A stretch of DNA of 64,000 nt from Daphnia carinata (Eukaryota > Arthropoda > Branchiopoda > Diplostraca > Daphniidae), in contig NC_081331.1 of the NCBI RefSeq assembly GCF_022539665.2, positions 5,490,501-5,554,500 of the forward strand. The letters are read 5' to 3'. The notes beneath the pieces are model-generated. The model saw nothing but the letters and a program-made list of their open reading frames with translations. It did no database searches and was not told where the DNA came from. Below are positions 35,413 to 45,704 of this stretch, one piece after another. A program made the translations under genes and the position numbers. How positions within the stretch are numbered: the first letter of the stretch is position 1; each line of letters starts with the position of its first letter.

Positions 35413-38400
35413 ATGGAACGCGTGAAAATCGAAAAGGAAACTGGTGCGGAAGAAAGGGTTGGTTGATAATTATTCATATTTTTTGGCTTTCATCTAATAC
35501 AGTGCTCTTTGAAAACATATAGATTGTAGAACTTTTGAATTCTGCAGCTACAGATGCTGGTGATCAATCGAGAGTTGATCATCTAATTAAAATTCAAGAA
35601 TTGATCATCCACCAGGAAGCTGGACTCTTGGATAACTTTGTGGATGAAATCACTGCTTTTCAGCATGATCGTTCAGCTGATGTTCGAAAAACTATTGTAG
35701 GTTTCATTGAAGAAGCTTGGTATAAAAATATTAATGTTTCCTAAAATAAAGTAAAATAAATTAGTGTATCGGTTTTACAGTAAAGTAGATCCGGAGTTGC
35801 TTGGTAAAGTCATGCACAGTTTACAGCTTTTATTAGGTGACACATCAATTGCTGTGCAAAAACGTGTAATTCAAGCTTTGACTCAGCTGTATAAAACTAC
35901 TTTGCTATGGCTAGCAAGAGCAAATTCTGTAACTGAGCTTATGGAGAGGACATGGAATATGCTCAGTCAGATGAAATCTCAGATTGCCAAAATGATTGAT
36001 CACGACAATGATGGGTAAACCTTTAAAAATCTAGGCTCCCATAGTGTACTAATCAAATAATCTGGTGGCTGTAGAGTAAGAACGATAGCTGTAAAATTCT
36101 ATGAAATGATTATTGTATCACAAACCTATCCTGAACCAGATAGCGTGCGCAAAGAAAACGAATTTAGTTTAGAAGAGGTACCACTAACACTTAAAGTTGC
36201 CAGACCCAGAAAATTGGAAGAAGAAGCGCAGCTGATGATTGAAGATTTGCTGAAGTTTCATGGCTCCGCACACATAAGCAGTGCAAACCTAATGGCGTGT
36301 ATGGGTTCACTTACTCACATAGCAAAAAGTCGGCCTCAGTTCCTGGATCGCATCGTAACGGCCATGGAAATGCTGCATGCAAACTTACCCCCGACTTTAT
36401 CCAAATCACAAGTGAATTCAGTCCGCAAACACTTGAAATTGCAATTATTGGCAATACTTAAACATCCCGCTTCGTTTGAACGCAGCAGCAACATAAAAAC
36501 TCTTCTTGGGGATTTGGGTGCCACGCCGCAAGAAATCAATAAAGTATGTAGTAATATCATTTTCCTTTTAATGCAATTTTTAGATAAACTTATGTAACAA
36601 TTTTACTTCGAGGTATTGCCTACCGCTGAAGAAATAGCGAAGCATCCAAGACGATCTGAGCGGGCGGAAGATTCCAAAAGCGGTCCAGCAGCTAAACGAA
36701 GAAAGATAGAAGCTGATCCAGTAATTCCAGTTCGCGAGAATACTAAACAGAAAGCTCTTGCTATTACGGAAGAGTTTCTCGTACAACGGCTCACGACAAA
36801 AGGAGCTGTCGATCTCGTAATGGAGACGCTGGTATGCATTTTCGATCCCAATTCCTATTCCACAATCTATAAAGCTTTCTTTTAGCCTGTTTATTTATTT
36901 AAAGTTTTTTTTTTTTTTTTTTTTTTAATATATATATATATATAATCCTTTCGCTGTTGCTAGCCTCACATTACCAGCGGTATGCCTCCACATTTTCCCT
37001 CTATTTATACACCTATCTCGGATGCTGGAACACAAAGCCAAATTCGACACATAGCTCGTCTCATGGCTTCTCAAATGACAAATGCCGGAATTGGACCTGG
37101 AGTTGCAGAAGCCGGTTATGTTCCAAAAATGGTAATTCATATCTCAATATTTTAAAGTAACATGTATGCAGATACTGACTCCTAAAGTTCCCAGGGCAAT
37201 GATTTTGAAGACGAGGATGATGACATGGATGATATCCCTGGTGCAGCTGTAATAACGCCAGGATTTCGAGGTGGGGAAGATCCCGAGTCAGCTAAACCTG
37301 GGGTGGCCTTAATTCAACCTCCAGTACAAATTCGAGCAAGGCAAAGAGCATTAAAACTAGCAGAAATTGCGAAGCCGTTGACGCCACAAATGAACGAATC
37401 CATGGCTCGTTCTGCGCTTCAGCGAGTCTTGAAAGCCGAACGAACTGCCATGCTAGGTGGCGTAGCGGCGAATAGGCAAAAGATTTTGGCCTCACTAGCG
37501 ACCCTTTTTTCGGGAGATTTCAAAGATCGTAAGTTACTTATTTCTACTTTGATGCATGATGAAAATTTATTCATTCTTGGATATGAAAATTCAGTCGTTT
37601 TAGAGTACATTATGGCAGATCCACGCTTGCGAATTGAACTCGCCTTCTCATGGCTCTATGAGGAATATTCTATGGTTATGGGTTTCTGTCGTCAATCGTC
37701 TATTGTAAAAGATGAGTTCCGTCACGCAGCTGTTGACAGTTATACCGACGTGTTTTGCTCTTTAGTGAACGAGTTAAAGAAACAATCCGATTTAAAAGAG
37801 CGAGAAGTGTAAGTATTAGTGTTTGGTCAATGACAAATTCACCGATTTTTCCCATTTTTTAAATAAATTTTTTGTGTTAGGTTACTGAGCCGGTTATTCC
37901 ACGAATCGCCAAACATTCCAGAACAAGGAGTCTCGATATTGCGAACAATGTTATGTGAGGACGCTAAGTTGGTGGATATTTCCATCCAAATTCTTCGCCA
38001 GCTTGTTCACCGTCCATCAAAGCAATTGATCTACCTGAATGTTTTGCTCGAAATCAGTAGCCACGAAAATGAAACTATTCGTTCGGCTGTTCTTTCCTGC
38101 CTGACCGATTTATATGACCGTGGAGCCCTCCGTCGCGTAATTGAGGATTACGCTTTAATGTGCCTCAAGTTTTTGTTGTTAGAGGAACCCCCAGCGCTCC
38201 TCTGCGGGCCTGAAAAGGGCAGAAGTGAAGTGGTCACTACCTGGACCGAAGAGATTATCAAAGCCTGTCTCTATCTGTTCCTTGCCGTGCTTCGTTCCAA
38301 TCACAAGTTGATCCATGAGTGAGTCAAATTCTTCACGTGGCAAACAAAGTTAGTCCTAATGAAATGATTTGGTCTGATTGGTAGACTGGCAGTTGTATAT

Positions 38401-39738
38401 GTCCAAGCAAATGCCGACATCAAGAGAAAAATCTTGCGGATGGTCGAAGGCCCCGTGGAAGGCATGGGAATGGAATCTCCAGAATTACTAAAGTTGGTCG
38501 AAACGTGTCCTAAAGGGGCTGAAACTCTGCTCATCAGGATCATCCATATTCTCACTGATAAATGTAAAGAGCAGAAATGTGCATTTCAGAAAGAATTTAT
38601 CCTGTAAACTTTTTCTGTAGATCCGCCAAGCCCTGCTTTAGTTGAGCATGTGCGCAACATATATCAGCAACGTGTCCCCGATGTTCGTTTTCTTATTCCC
38701 GTCCTCAATGGCCTTGGGAAAAAAGAAGTCCTATCTGTGCTTCCAAAATTGATCAAGCTAAATCCCGATGTCGTCAAAAAAGTATTTAGTCGTCTGTTGG
38801 GCACTCAGGTAAATTTTAGAAATTTTTGACACTATCTAATGATCTTTATTGCCATTTTCACTATTTGTATGTAAAGGGAGACACGACGGTCACGTATCCT
38901 AGCCCGTTGTCTCCGACGGAGCTTTTAATTGCTCTCCATAATATTGACAGCACCAAATGCGACATGAAAACAATCATGAAAGCAACTTCTATGTGCTTTA
39001 TGGAACGAGGAGTTTACACGCAGGAGGTGTTGGCCGTTGTTATGCAACAACTCATGGATCAAAATCCACTGCCAACACTTTTGATGAGAACTGTTTTGCA
39101 GTCTCTATCCCTGTATCCGAGATTATCAGGATTTGTGATGAACATACTGCAAAGGTTGATAGTCAAACAGGTATACTGATACTTAACACAATGTGTATGC
39201 TAGATTTTTTTAAATTTTATTTTTGGATTATTTATCGAAACAAATATTTTATTAATAGGTTTGGAAGCAAAAGAAGGTCTGGGAAGGTTTCATCAAATGC
39301 TGCCAAAGGACGAAGCCGCAAAGTTTTGCCGTTATTCTTCAGCTTCCTCCTCAATTTCTTCAAGAATTACTAAATACATCCCCTGATCTTAAGACTCCAC
39401 TCGTGGAGCATGTCATGACCTTCACCGAAAATCAGGTTTGTATTTGTATTCTTGTTTAATTTTTCTGTTGTTTGAAGTTAAAAAGTAATTTATTTATCTC
39501 CCGTAGCGAATGCATATTCCCAAGCTTACGATGGATGTTCTTAATGGGATTGCTCAGTTTCAAGCGGAAGCAGAAGAACTACACAACGAGGATTCAAAAG
39601 ATAAAGAAGCGGTTGGTGATTTCTTAAACGTAGTATTTGAACAGTCCATTCAAGTTAAGTTCGTTATAGGGATCTCCTGAACCCATTGAGTCTACTTTTC
39701 ATGGCGATATCGAACCACCCGCTCCTGGGGATTCCTAA
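35413..39738 (+). CDS. SYMPK: Symplekin
   Basis: Nuclear HEAT-repeat scaffold that joins CPSF/CstF components and the histone pre-mRNA cleavage complex; its N-terminus binds the Ssu72 phosphatase. Fourteen exons: 35413-35457, 35523-35719, 35781-36014, 36075-36543, 36613-36831, 36964-37131, 37195-37808, 37881-38318, 38395-38573, 38621-38808, 38877-39170, 39259-39435, 39507-39611, 39670-39738. Phases are consistent throughout, giving 1131 residues (human 1274). Diagnostic blocks: [38 protein letters not shown], a basic [10 protein letters not shown] stretch after the HEAT domain, HNWI-free C-terminal core with PWTEE-like [42 protein letters not shown], and [20 protein letters not shown]. The vertebrate Pro-rich C-terminal tail is mostly missing. 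The polyadenylation signal is AATAAA at 39845-39850. First and last introns share the unusual donor GTTGGT. Confidence 0.95.
36905..36945. repeat. Poly-T and (TA)n tract in a symplekin intron
   Basis: About 22 T followed by nine to ten TA units inside intron 5 of symplekin; length-variable simple sequence near the splice acceptor. Confidence 0.9.
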
Positions 39739-39918
39739 CCATTCCTTCGTTGAAGTTAAAACAAGCTCAATGATGATGGATGGCCAGAGCTTGGAATGAA
39801 GAATATTTTGTATTATTTCCTTCTTATAAAAAAAACAAACGTATAATAAAACTTAGCCAAGACAAATGCAATTTTCGGAAGTTTAATTGTAATGCAGTGA
39901 AAGCAGAAAAAATTTTAA

Positions 39919-40150
39919 GCCCGACTAAATAAGCCCGACTTTTCTCGGTCGGGCTTAAATTTTTTTTCTGAAAAAACTGACACTCATCGGAATTGGTTGA
40001 ATATCACAGGGTATACTCAAAATTGAATGCTGATTCCGGGAAAATTGCTGTTTTTAAAATTAAGCAAATCGTTTTTGAAACACACCGAATATTTGACGCA
40101 ATGTTAGCGCGCCAGTACGCTACAGCGCTAGTTCGATGCAGCGGAAATAT
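39919..40150 (+). repeat. Left outer terminal inverted repeat of the foldback element
   Basis: Starts GCCCGACTAAATAAGCCCGA after TTAA. It includes the hairpin AAGCCCGAC...GTCGGGCTT, then GTATACTCAAAATTGAATGC and GCGCGCCAGTACGCTACAGC. The reverse complement of each segment occurs in the same order at 45705-45936. Confidence 0.85.
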
Positions 40151-40440
40151 TCGGTGGGTATATATAGAGAATTAACTATACATCTGAGGTAGATGGCGAT
40201 AGCAGTGAAACGGAAAAAAGGCCGATATATGGCAATCCGTTTTACATAAAAAAAAAAAAAAAAAAAATGGCGGAAAAAAAAAAAAATCGCACTTTTTTCT
40301 CTTTTTTCTACCCGTAGCCATCTATCAGTCGGTTTCGTTATTACAGGCATGTAAGCAATTTTAGTTAATTGTATCCCATTAGCAGTTAATTGAGTAGCGT
40401 GGCTGGAGAACAACGCGTGGCTGGAGGAACAATTGAAAAA

Positions 40441-41423
40441 TGGATAAGATAATAAAACAAAAAAATGGTAAGTATAAACATTATTATATTGGTTTTCAAT
40501 TATTAATTATTGTTTATTAGATCAAATTATGAAGCTGCAGGCCCAGTTATTGGAACAACACAAAATATTAGATAATAAAGCTAAGGATCGTAGGCCTAAC
40601 ACGTAATGATTCTATTTATTTGCTTTTATTCATTCGTGTTTTGTAGCTCAAATTTTGAGTCTTCAAGCTCAGCTAGGGGAAAAGAACAAATTGGAACGGA
40701 ACAGTTTCCAAACAGTGAAGGAGGTTTTTCAAAACTCATCTCTAACTGAGCGTGAGGATGAGTTGGCATTAGGCGAACACAGCCAGGTACCTAAACTTTT
40801 CAAATAAGAATTCAAAATAAGTATAGAATTTTAAAAAACAATTATTTATTGCTTAGTTATTCAGTCCACCACCTGACAGTGTGTTAAATTTAAATTCTGT
40901 TAGTGCTGCACTAAAAGAATCGTTAGTAATAAGCTCATGCAGTGAAGGAACTGAACAATTGTGGGAACGTATTTGGGCCGAAAATGGGTGTGGTACAGAA
41001 ACCCAGAAATGGCACAAGTTCAACATGAAACATGGATTAGGTACTTTTCGGTTTTTTGTCTATCGAAAAAGTATTTTTAATGCTATTATTTTGCATTCAC
41101 AGATTTTAACGGGGGATCAAATCAAGTCTGGAAGTGTTACAGGATGGAAGAGTGAGCCTACAGATGAAAAAACACTGAGAGTGCATTACCGTAAGGTGTG
41201 AGGTAAATTATTAGAGTTATGCAAATTGCCTAATGAGAAGTACCATCTTGTGTTAATGAATCCAGTACAACAGCAATCCTTTATAGTTCTGTCACAGCTA
41301 GAAGCCTCAAATAATTCTGCTTCTCTGTCTAAAGAACAACTTGTCCTTTACGTTCAGAGTGTTGGGGAAACTGGGTACTTAAATGGCCCTAAAGATGTTT
41401 TAATTTTGCTGCTATTGCAGAGA
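40441..41423 (+). CDS. Unrecognised spliced coding unit in the left arm
   Basis: Not recognised. Exons suggested by splice signals: 40441-40468 (MDKIIKQKNG), about 40521-40589 (QIMKLQAQLLEQHKILDN), about 40647-40784 (QILSLQAQLGEKNKLERN...), about 40858-41040 (LNLNSVSAALKES...ENGCGTETQKWHKF) and from about 41103. The second and third exons are related heptad-like coiled-coil segments, apparently an exon duplication. After HYRKV an in-frame TGA (41198-41200 region) interrupts an otherwise continuing frame (GKLLELCKLPNEKYHLVLMN...) that runs to about 41423. Both arms carry the same TGA. It could be an element-encoded protein or a captured host gene fragment; no transposase motif is seen. The 3' end is uncertain. 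Confidence 0.4.
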
Positions 41424-41616
41424 TGAACATCATACATGGACTCTTTAGGTATGAAAGGATTTTTCTTCAAATAATTTTGAATTTATGACGAAGAATTTCT
41501 CCTCCTTTTGCCAACCAGGTCTTATCTACCAAAAAAAATTTTATCCAATAGGAAAGGATTTTCATGTACTGGGAACACAACTATCAACAATGCAACATTC
41601 TACAGGTGCTAGTTTA

Positions 41617-42009
41617 TCATTCAAGAGCCTTATACAATGAAGTTAATCTGCAATTTGTATGTCCTTTCCCAAGCTTCCACCAGAAGTTGAATCTATGAGT
41701 CATGTAAGTTCCATGATCAACAATTGATGTGTTTAACTGTGTTGTTTTTCTTTTCTCAATATAGGTTAATAGTAACATTGGATCTGAAAAGATTCTTGGT
41801 TGGGGCAAGACACTGAATAAATTGTATTGATTGGATGGATGACATGACATTGCTATACTTAATTCGGATTCCCCAGACGGTATTTGATATTTAAAAAATT
41901 GAAGTGCATATCTGGGCTCCCTTCTTTTCTGAAGCCCCGTTTCCCCTTGACTCATAATAAGCCCGTAGGGGGTCATGCCCCTACTGTACGGTATATATAA
42001 AAACAACAT
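41617..42009 (-). CDS. 130-residue ORF of the left arm, antisense to the main unit
   Basis: Open from an ATG (MLFLYIPYSRGMTPYGLIMS) to a stop, identical at protein level to 43480-43872 in the other arm. No family is recognised. It contains FNFWWKLGKGHTNCRLTSLY near the end. It begins inside a GTATATATAAA tract and reads outward. Either a real small gene of the element or an ORF arising by chance and preserved because the arms are nearly identical; no sign of a frame break. Confidence 0.3.
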   Translation of the reverse strand: MLFLYIPYSRGMTPYGLIMSQGETGLQKRREPRYALQFFKYQIPSGESELSIAMSCHPSNQYNLFSVLPQPRIFSDPMLLLTYIEKRKTTQLNTSIVDHGTYMTHRFNFWWKLGKGHTNCRLTSLYKALE

Positions 42010-42179
42010 ATACCGAGGTTTGGAGGGCTCTGGCCGGAAAGGGGACGTGGGGTGCCGCTTCGTCCGATGATGTGTTCACGGAGGGTGACGTGGCTGCCCA
42101 CAAATCCGAACTAAAGGTTAATCGCTCCTGTAAAAATGTTCCAAATCTTCAGCTCTTCTTCCGGCTTCTCTTAGCCAAT

Positions 42180-42237
42180 CACCGGGTAATCTCCCCGGTG
42201 GGTCAACAAGGCAGTGTCTCCCCCTGCCTGGGTTGAC
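42180..42237 (+). other. Two adjacent GC-rich hairpins, left arm
   Basis: CACCGGG pairs with CCCGGTG (42180-42200). Directly after it GTCAAC/AGGCAG pairs with CTGCCT/GTTGAC (42202-42237). The stems are the most GC-rich sequence in the arm. The same pair occurs in the right arm and again at 45353-45410. Confidence 0.6.
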
Positions 42238-42582
42238 GGCAACTTTTGAAAGGGCTATTGTGCCTTTTTAAAGTTGCAAAAATAATTGTAATGTGCAGAG
42301 AATTGTCAATAAATTTTTTTTATAAAATATTTTTTGCAAAATTTGTTTCTTTCATTGTCTTTGTTAGCTGTATTCACACATTACAATTATGAACTTTTTT
42401 TTTTTTTGCTTTGCTTTACTTGTTTTTATCACCTTTGATGGTAAGCATTGTTTCCATTGGTTTATCGTTTATCTGTAAGTATTCAATTTTATTTATTACA
42501 CTCTTTCAATTCTTCAACTTAGATTCAAGGAACAACGTGTAGTATCTGGATATTTTTTGAAGTAATTTTGTATTTTGTTTAC

Positions 42583-42655
42583 TCGTATGGGAACCGATCC
42601 CCAGACAATCAGCGTGCAACGCCGATGCTCTAACATTAAGCCACGAGATATAACT
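42583..42655 (-). other. tRNA-like module 1 in the element spacer
   Basis: On the - strand: CTCGT acceptor half, D-arm-like GGCTTAATGTTAGAGC, an anticodon stem TCGGC/GCTGA with loop GTTGCAC (would read TGC, Ala), and a T-arm-like GGGGATCGGTTCCC, closing with ACGAG. The T loop deviates from the consensus, so it is called tRNA-like and not a gene. Confidence 0.5.
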
Positions 42656-42745
42656 AAATATTTTATTATCGCATATCATATGTTATCGTCTAGGATGTTT
42701 ATGCAGTCTTTCACAATTATATGTTTATCTTTCTATTGCATTTAA

Positions 42746-42815
42746 AAGGTTCATAGCTCTGTGGTAGAGCGTTTAGCTACGACAACTGTTACCCTGGGTT
42801 CAAACCTCAATAGAT
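42746..42815 (+). other. tRNA-like module 2 in the element spacer
   Basis: GTTCATAGCTCTGTGGTAGAGC resembles a D arm and A box. CCTGGGTTCAAACCTC resembles a T arm with the B box GGTTCAAACC. The anticodon stem does not pair convincingly. Degenerate. Confidence 0.4.
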
Positions 42816-42934
42816 GTGTTAAAATGAAGTAGAATTAATGTAGAAGAGTATGTTGCAGAATTGCATTTCATTTTTATTCTAAGTGTAAATGCAAGTCCAC
42901 AAGTGACTAGTAAAAAGACAACTTGACATAACAT

Positions 42935-43003
42935 GATTCATGGCTCATTGGTAGAGCATCGGCGCGGGATGCCGAACATCCAGGGTTCGATCCCTGGATA
43001 ATA
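42935..43003 (+). other. tRNA-like module 3 in the element spacer
   Basis: GGCTCATTGGTAGAGC fits a D arm and the A box TGGCTCATTGG; the anticodon stem TCGGC/GCCGA pairs perfectly but its loop GCGGGAT lacks the usual T before the anticodon. The T arm CCAGGGTTCGATCCCTGG contains a B box. The acceptor stem is poor. Related to module 1 through AGAGCATCGGCG. The internal RNA polymerase III promoter boxes look intact. Confidence 0.55.
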
Positions 43004-43251
43004 ATAGAATGCTTACAGATAAACGATAAACCAATGGAAACAATGCTTACCATCAAAGGTGATAAAAACAAGTAAAGCAAAGCAAAAAAAAAAAAGTTCA
43101 TAATTGTAATGTGTGAATACAGTTAACAAAGACAATGAAAGAAACAAATTTTGCAAAAAATATTTTATAAAAAAAATTTATTGACAATTCTCTGCACATT
43201 ACAATTATTTTTGCAACTTTAAAAGGCACAATAGCCCTTTCAAAAGTTGCC

Positions 43252-43309
43252 GTCAACCCAGGCAGGGGGAGACACTGCCTTGTTGACCCACCGGGGAGAT
43301 TACCCGGTG
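43252..43309 (-). other. Two adjacent GC-rich hairpins, right arm
   Basis: Reverse complement of the hairpin pair at 42180-42237, with all stem pairs kept. Confidence 0.6.
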
Positions 43310-43479
43310 ATTGGCTAAGAGAAGCCGGAAGAAGAGCTGAAGATTTGGAACATTTTTACAGGAGCGATTAACCTTTAGTTCGGATTTGTGGGCAGCCACG
43401 TCACCCTCCGTGAACACATCATCGGACGAAGCGGCACCCCACGTCCCCTTTCCGGCCAGAGCCCTCCAAACCTCGGTAT

Positions 43480-43872
43480 ATGTTGTTTTTATATATACCG
43501 TACAGTAGGGGCATGACCCCCTACGGGCTTATTATGAGTCAAGGGGAAACGGGGCTTCAGAAAAGAAGGGAGCCCAGATATGCACTTCAATTTTTTAAAT
43601 ATCAAATACCGTCTGGGGAATCCGAATTAAGTATAGCAATGTCATGTCATCCATCCAATCAATACAATTTATTCAGTGTCTTGCCCCAACCAAGAATCTT
43701 TTCAGATCCAATGTTACTATTAACCTATATTGAGAAAAGAAAAACAACACAGTTAAACACATCAATTGTTGATCATGGAACTTACATGACTCATAGATTC
43801 AACTTCTGGTGGAAGCTTGGGAAAGGACATACAAATTGCAGATTAACTTCATTGTATAAGGCTCTTGAATGA
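43480..43872 (+). CDS. 130-residue ORF of the right arm
   Basis: Inverted twin of the ORF at 42009-41617 with the same predicted protein. Reads outward from a GTATATATACCG tract near the element centre. Not recognised; low-confidence gene. Confidence 0.3.
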   Translation: MLFLYIPYSRGMTPYGLIMSQGETGLQKRREPRYALQFFKYQIPSGESELSIAMSCHPSNQYNLFSVLPQPRIFSDPMLLLTYIEKRKTTQLNTSIVDHGTYMTHRFNFWWKLGKGHTNCRLTSLYKALE

Positions 43873-44066
43873 TAAACTAGCACCTGTAGAATGTTGCATT
43901 GTTGATAGTTGTGTTCCCAGTACATGAAAATCCTTTCCTATTGGATAAAATTTTTTTTGGTAGATAAGACCTGGTTGGCAAAAAGGAGGAGAAATTCTTC
44001 GTCATAAATTCAAAATTATTTGAAGAAAAATCCTTTCATACCTAAAGAGTCCATGTATGATGTTCA

Positions 44067-45048
44067 TCTCTGCAATAGCAGCAAAATTAAAACATCTTTA
44101 GGGCCATTTAAGTACCCAGTTTCCCCAACACTCTGAACGTAAAGGACAAGTTGTTCTTTAGACAGAGAAGCAGAATTATTTGAGGCTTCTAGCTGTGACA
44201 GAACTATAAAGGATTGCTGTTGTACTGGATTCATTAACACAAGATGGTACTTCTCATTAGGCAATTTGCATAACTCTAATAATTTACCTCACACCTTACG
44301 GTAATGCACTCTCAGTGTTTTTTCATCTGTAGGCTCACTCTTCCATCCTGTAACACTTCCAGACTTGATTTGATCCCCCGTTAAAATCTGTGAATGCAAA
44401 ATAATAGCATTAAAAATACTTTTTCGATAGACAAAAAACCGAAAAGTACCTAATCCATGTTTCATGTTGAACTTGTGCCATTTCTGGGTTTCTGTACCAC
44501 ACCCATTTTCGGCCCAAATACGTTCCCACAATTGTTCAGTTCCTTCACTGCATGAGCTTATTACTAACGATTCTTTTAGTGCAGCACTAACAGAATTTAA
44601 ATTTAACACACTGTCAGGTGGTGGACTGAATAACTAAGCAATAAATAATTGTTTTTTAAAATTCTATACTTATTTTGAATTCTTATTTGAAAAGTTTAGG
44701 TACCTGGCTGTGTTCGCCTAATGCCAACTCATCCTCACGCTCAGTTAGAGATGAGTTTTGAAAAACCTCCTTCACTGTTTGGAAACTGTTCCATTCCAAT
44801 TTGTTCTTTTCCCCTAGCTGAGCTTGAAGACTCAAAATTTGAGCTACAAAACACGAATGAATAAAAGCAAATAAATAGAATCATTACGTGTTAGGCCTAC
44901 GATCCTTAGCTTTATTATCTAATATTTTGTGTTGTTCCAATAACTGGGCCTGCAGCTTCATAATTTGATCTAATAAACAATAATTAATAATTGAAAACCA
45001 ATATAATAATGTTTATACTTACCATTTTTTTGTTTTATTATCTTATCC
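44067..45048 (-). CDS. Unrecognised spliced coding unit in the right arm
   Basis: Inverted twin of the unit at 40441-41423: the same start exon, two coiled-coil exons, the ENGCGTETQKWHKF exon and the same in-frame TGA after HYRKV. A silent-type change (TTGGAATGG here, TTGGAACGG in the left arm) is among the few differences. Two copies facing away from the centre would make hairpin RNA if read through. Function unknown. Confidence 0.4.
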
Positions 45049-45144
45049 ATTTTTCAATTGTTCCTCCAGCCACGCGTTGTTCTCCAGCCACGCTATCAAT
45101 TAACTGCTAATGGGATACAATTAACTCAAATTGCTTACATGCCT

Positions 45145-45182
45145 GTAATAACGACTACCTAACCTTTAATAATAACTAACCT
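45145..45182. repeat. Insertion with (TTAGG)n-like telomeric units in the right arm
   Basis: ACCTAACC...AACTAACCTAACCTAACCG occupies a place where the left arm has only a few bases. Read on the - strand it is GGTTAGGTTAGGTTAG, units of the arthropod telomere repeat TTAGG. Too short to be a telomere. Confidence 0.6.
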
Positions 45183-45239
45183 AACCTAACCGACTGATAG
45201 ATGGCTACGGGTAGAATAAAGAGAAAAAAGTGCGATTTT

Positions 45240-45450
45240 TTTTTTCCGCCATTTTTTTTTTATGGCAATCCGTTTTACATAAAAAAAAAAAATGGCGGAA
45301 AAAAAAAAAAAAATCGCACTTTTTTCTCTTTTTTCTTTTTCTCTTAGTCAATCACCGGGTAATCTCCCTGGTGGGTCAACAAGGCAGTGTCTCCCCCTGC
45401 CTGGGTTGATGGCAACTATTGAAAGGGCTATTATGCCTTTTTAAAGTTGC
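45240..45450 (+). repeat. Extra partial copy of arm sequence next to the right arm
   Basis: Repeats the TGGCGG/A-rich/ATCGCACTTTTTTC segment and then 42175-42280, including both hairpins and GGGCTATTATGCCTTTTTAA. It lies in the left-arm orientation outside the right arm. One hairpin stem pair has changed to G-T and one end to GTTGAT. It looks like a rearranged or nested second element fragment. Confidence 0.6.
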
Positions 45451-45704
45451 AATATGCATGAAGCAGCGCAATATTTGCAGATCGATAATGGCGGTGGAGG
45501 TAAAAACTACAAAAAATAAACGAGATAACGATACCGTTCAGACGAGGGAAACTCAGATACACGTTGTCAACGTAAAAACAAAGTAAACAATGGGAACCAC
45601 ATGACAAAAAAAGTAACAATAGTTCCATTTCACATGCTAGAGGCTGATGAATCTGCAGCGCCATCTAGTGGAAATACTGTTTGGCCAGGTTTTAAAATAA
45701 GCCC

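Noticed and set aside
40120-40413. ORF on the - strand with Phe runs at the left arm edge
   Set aside because: It is produced by the poly-A tract read in reverse and lies in the element's A-rich terminal region.
42583-43003. Three genuine tRNA genes
   Set aside because: Acceptor stems pair poorly, module 2 lacks an anticodon stem, and the loop of module 3 lacks the T before the anticodon; they are described only as tRNA-like.
45145-45182. A telomere or contig end
   Set aside because: Only a few TTAGG units are present and unique coding sequence continues on both sides.
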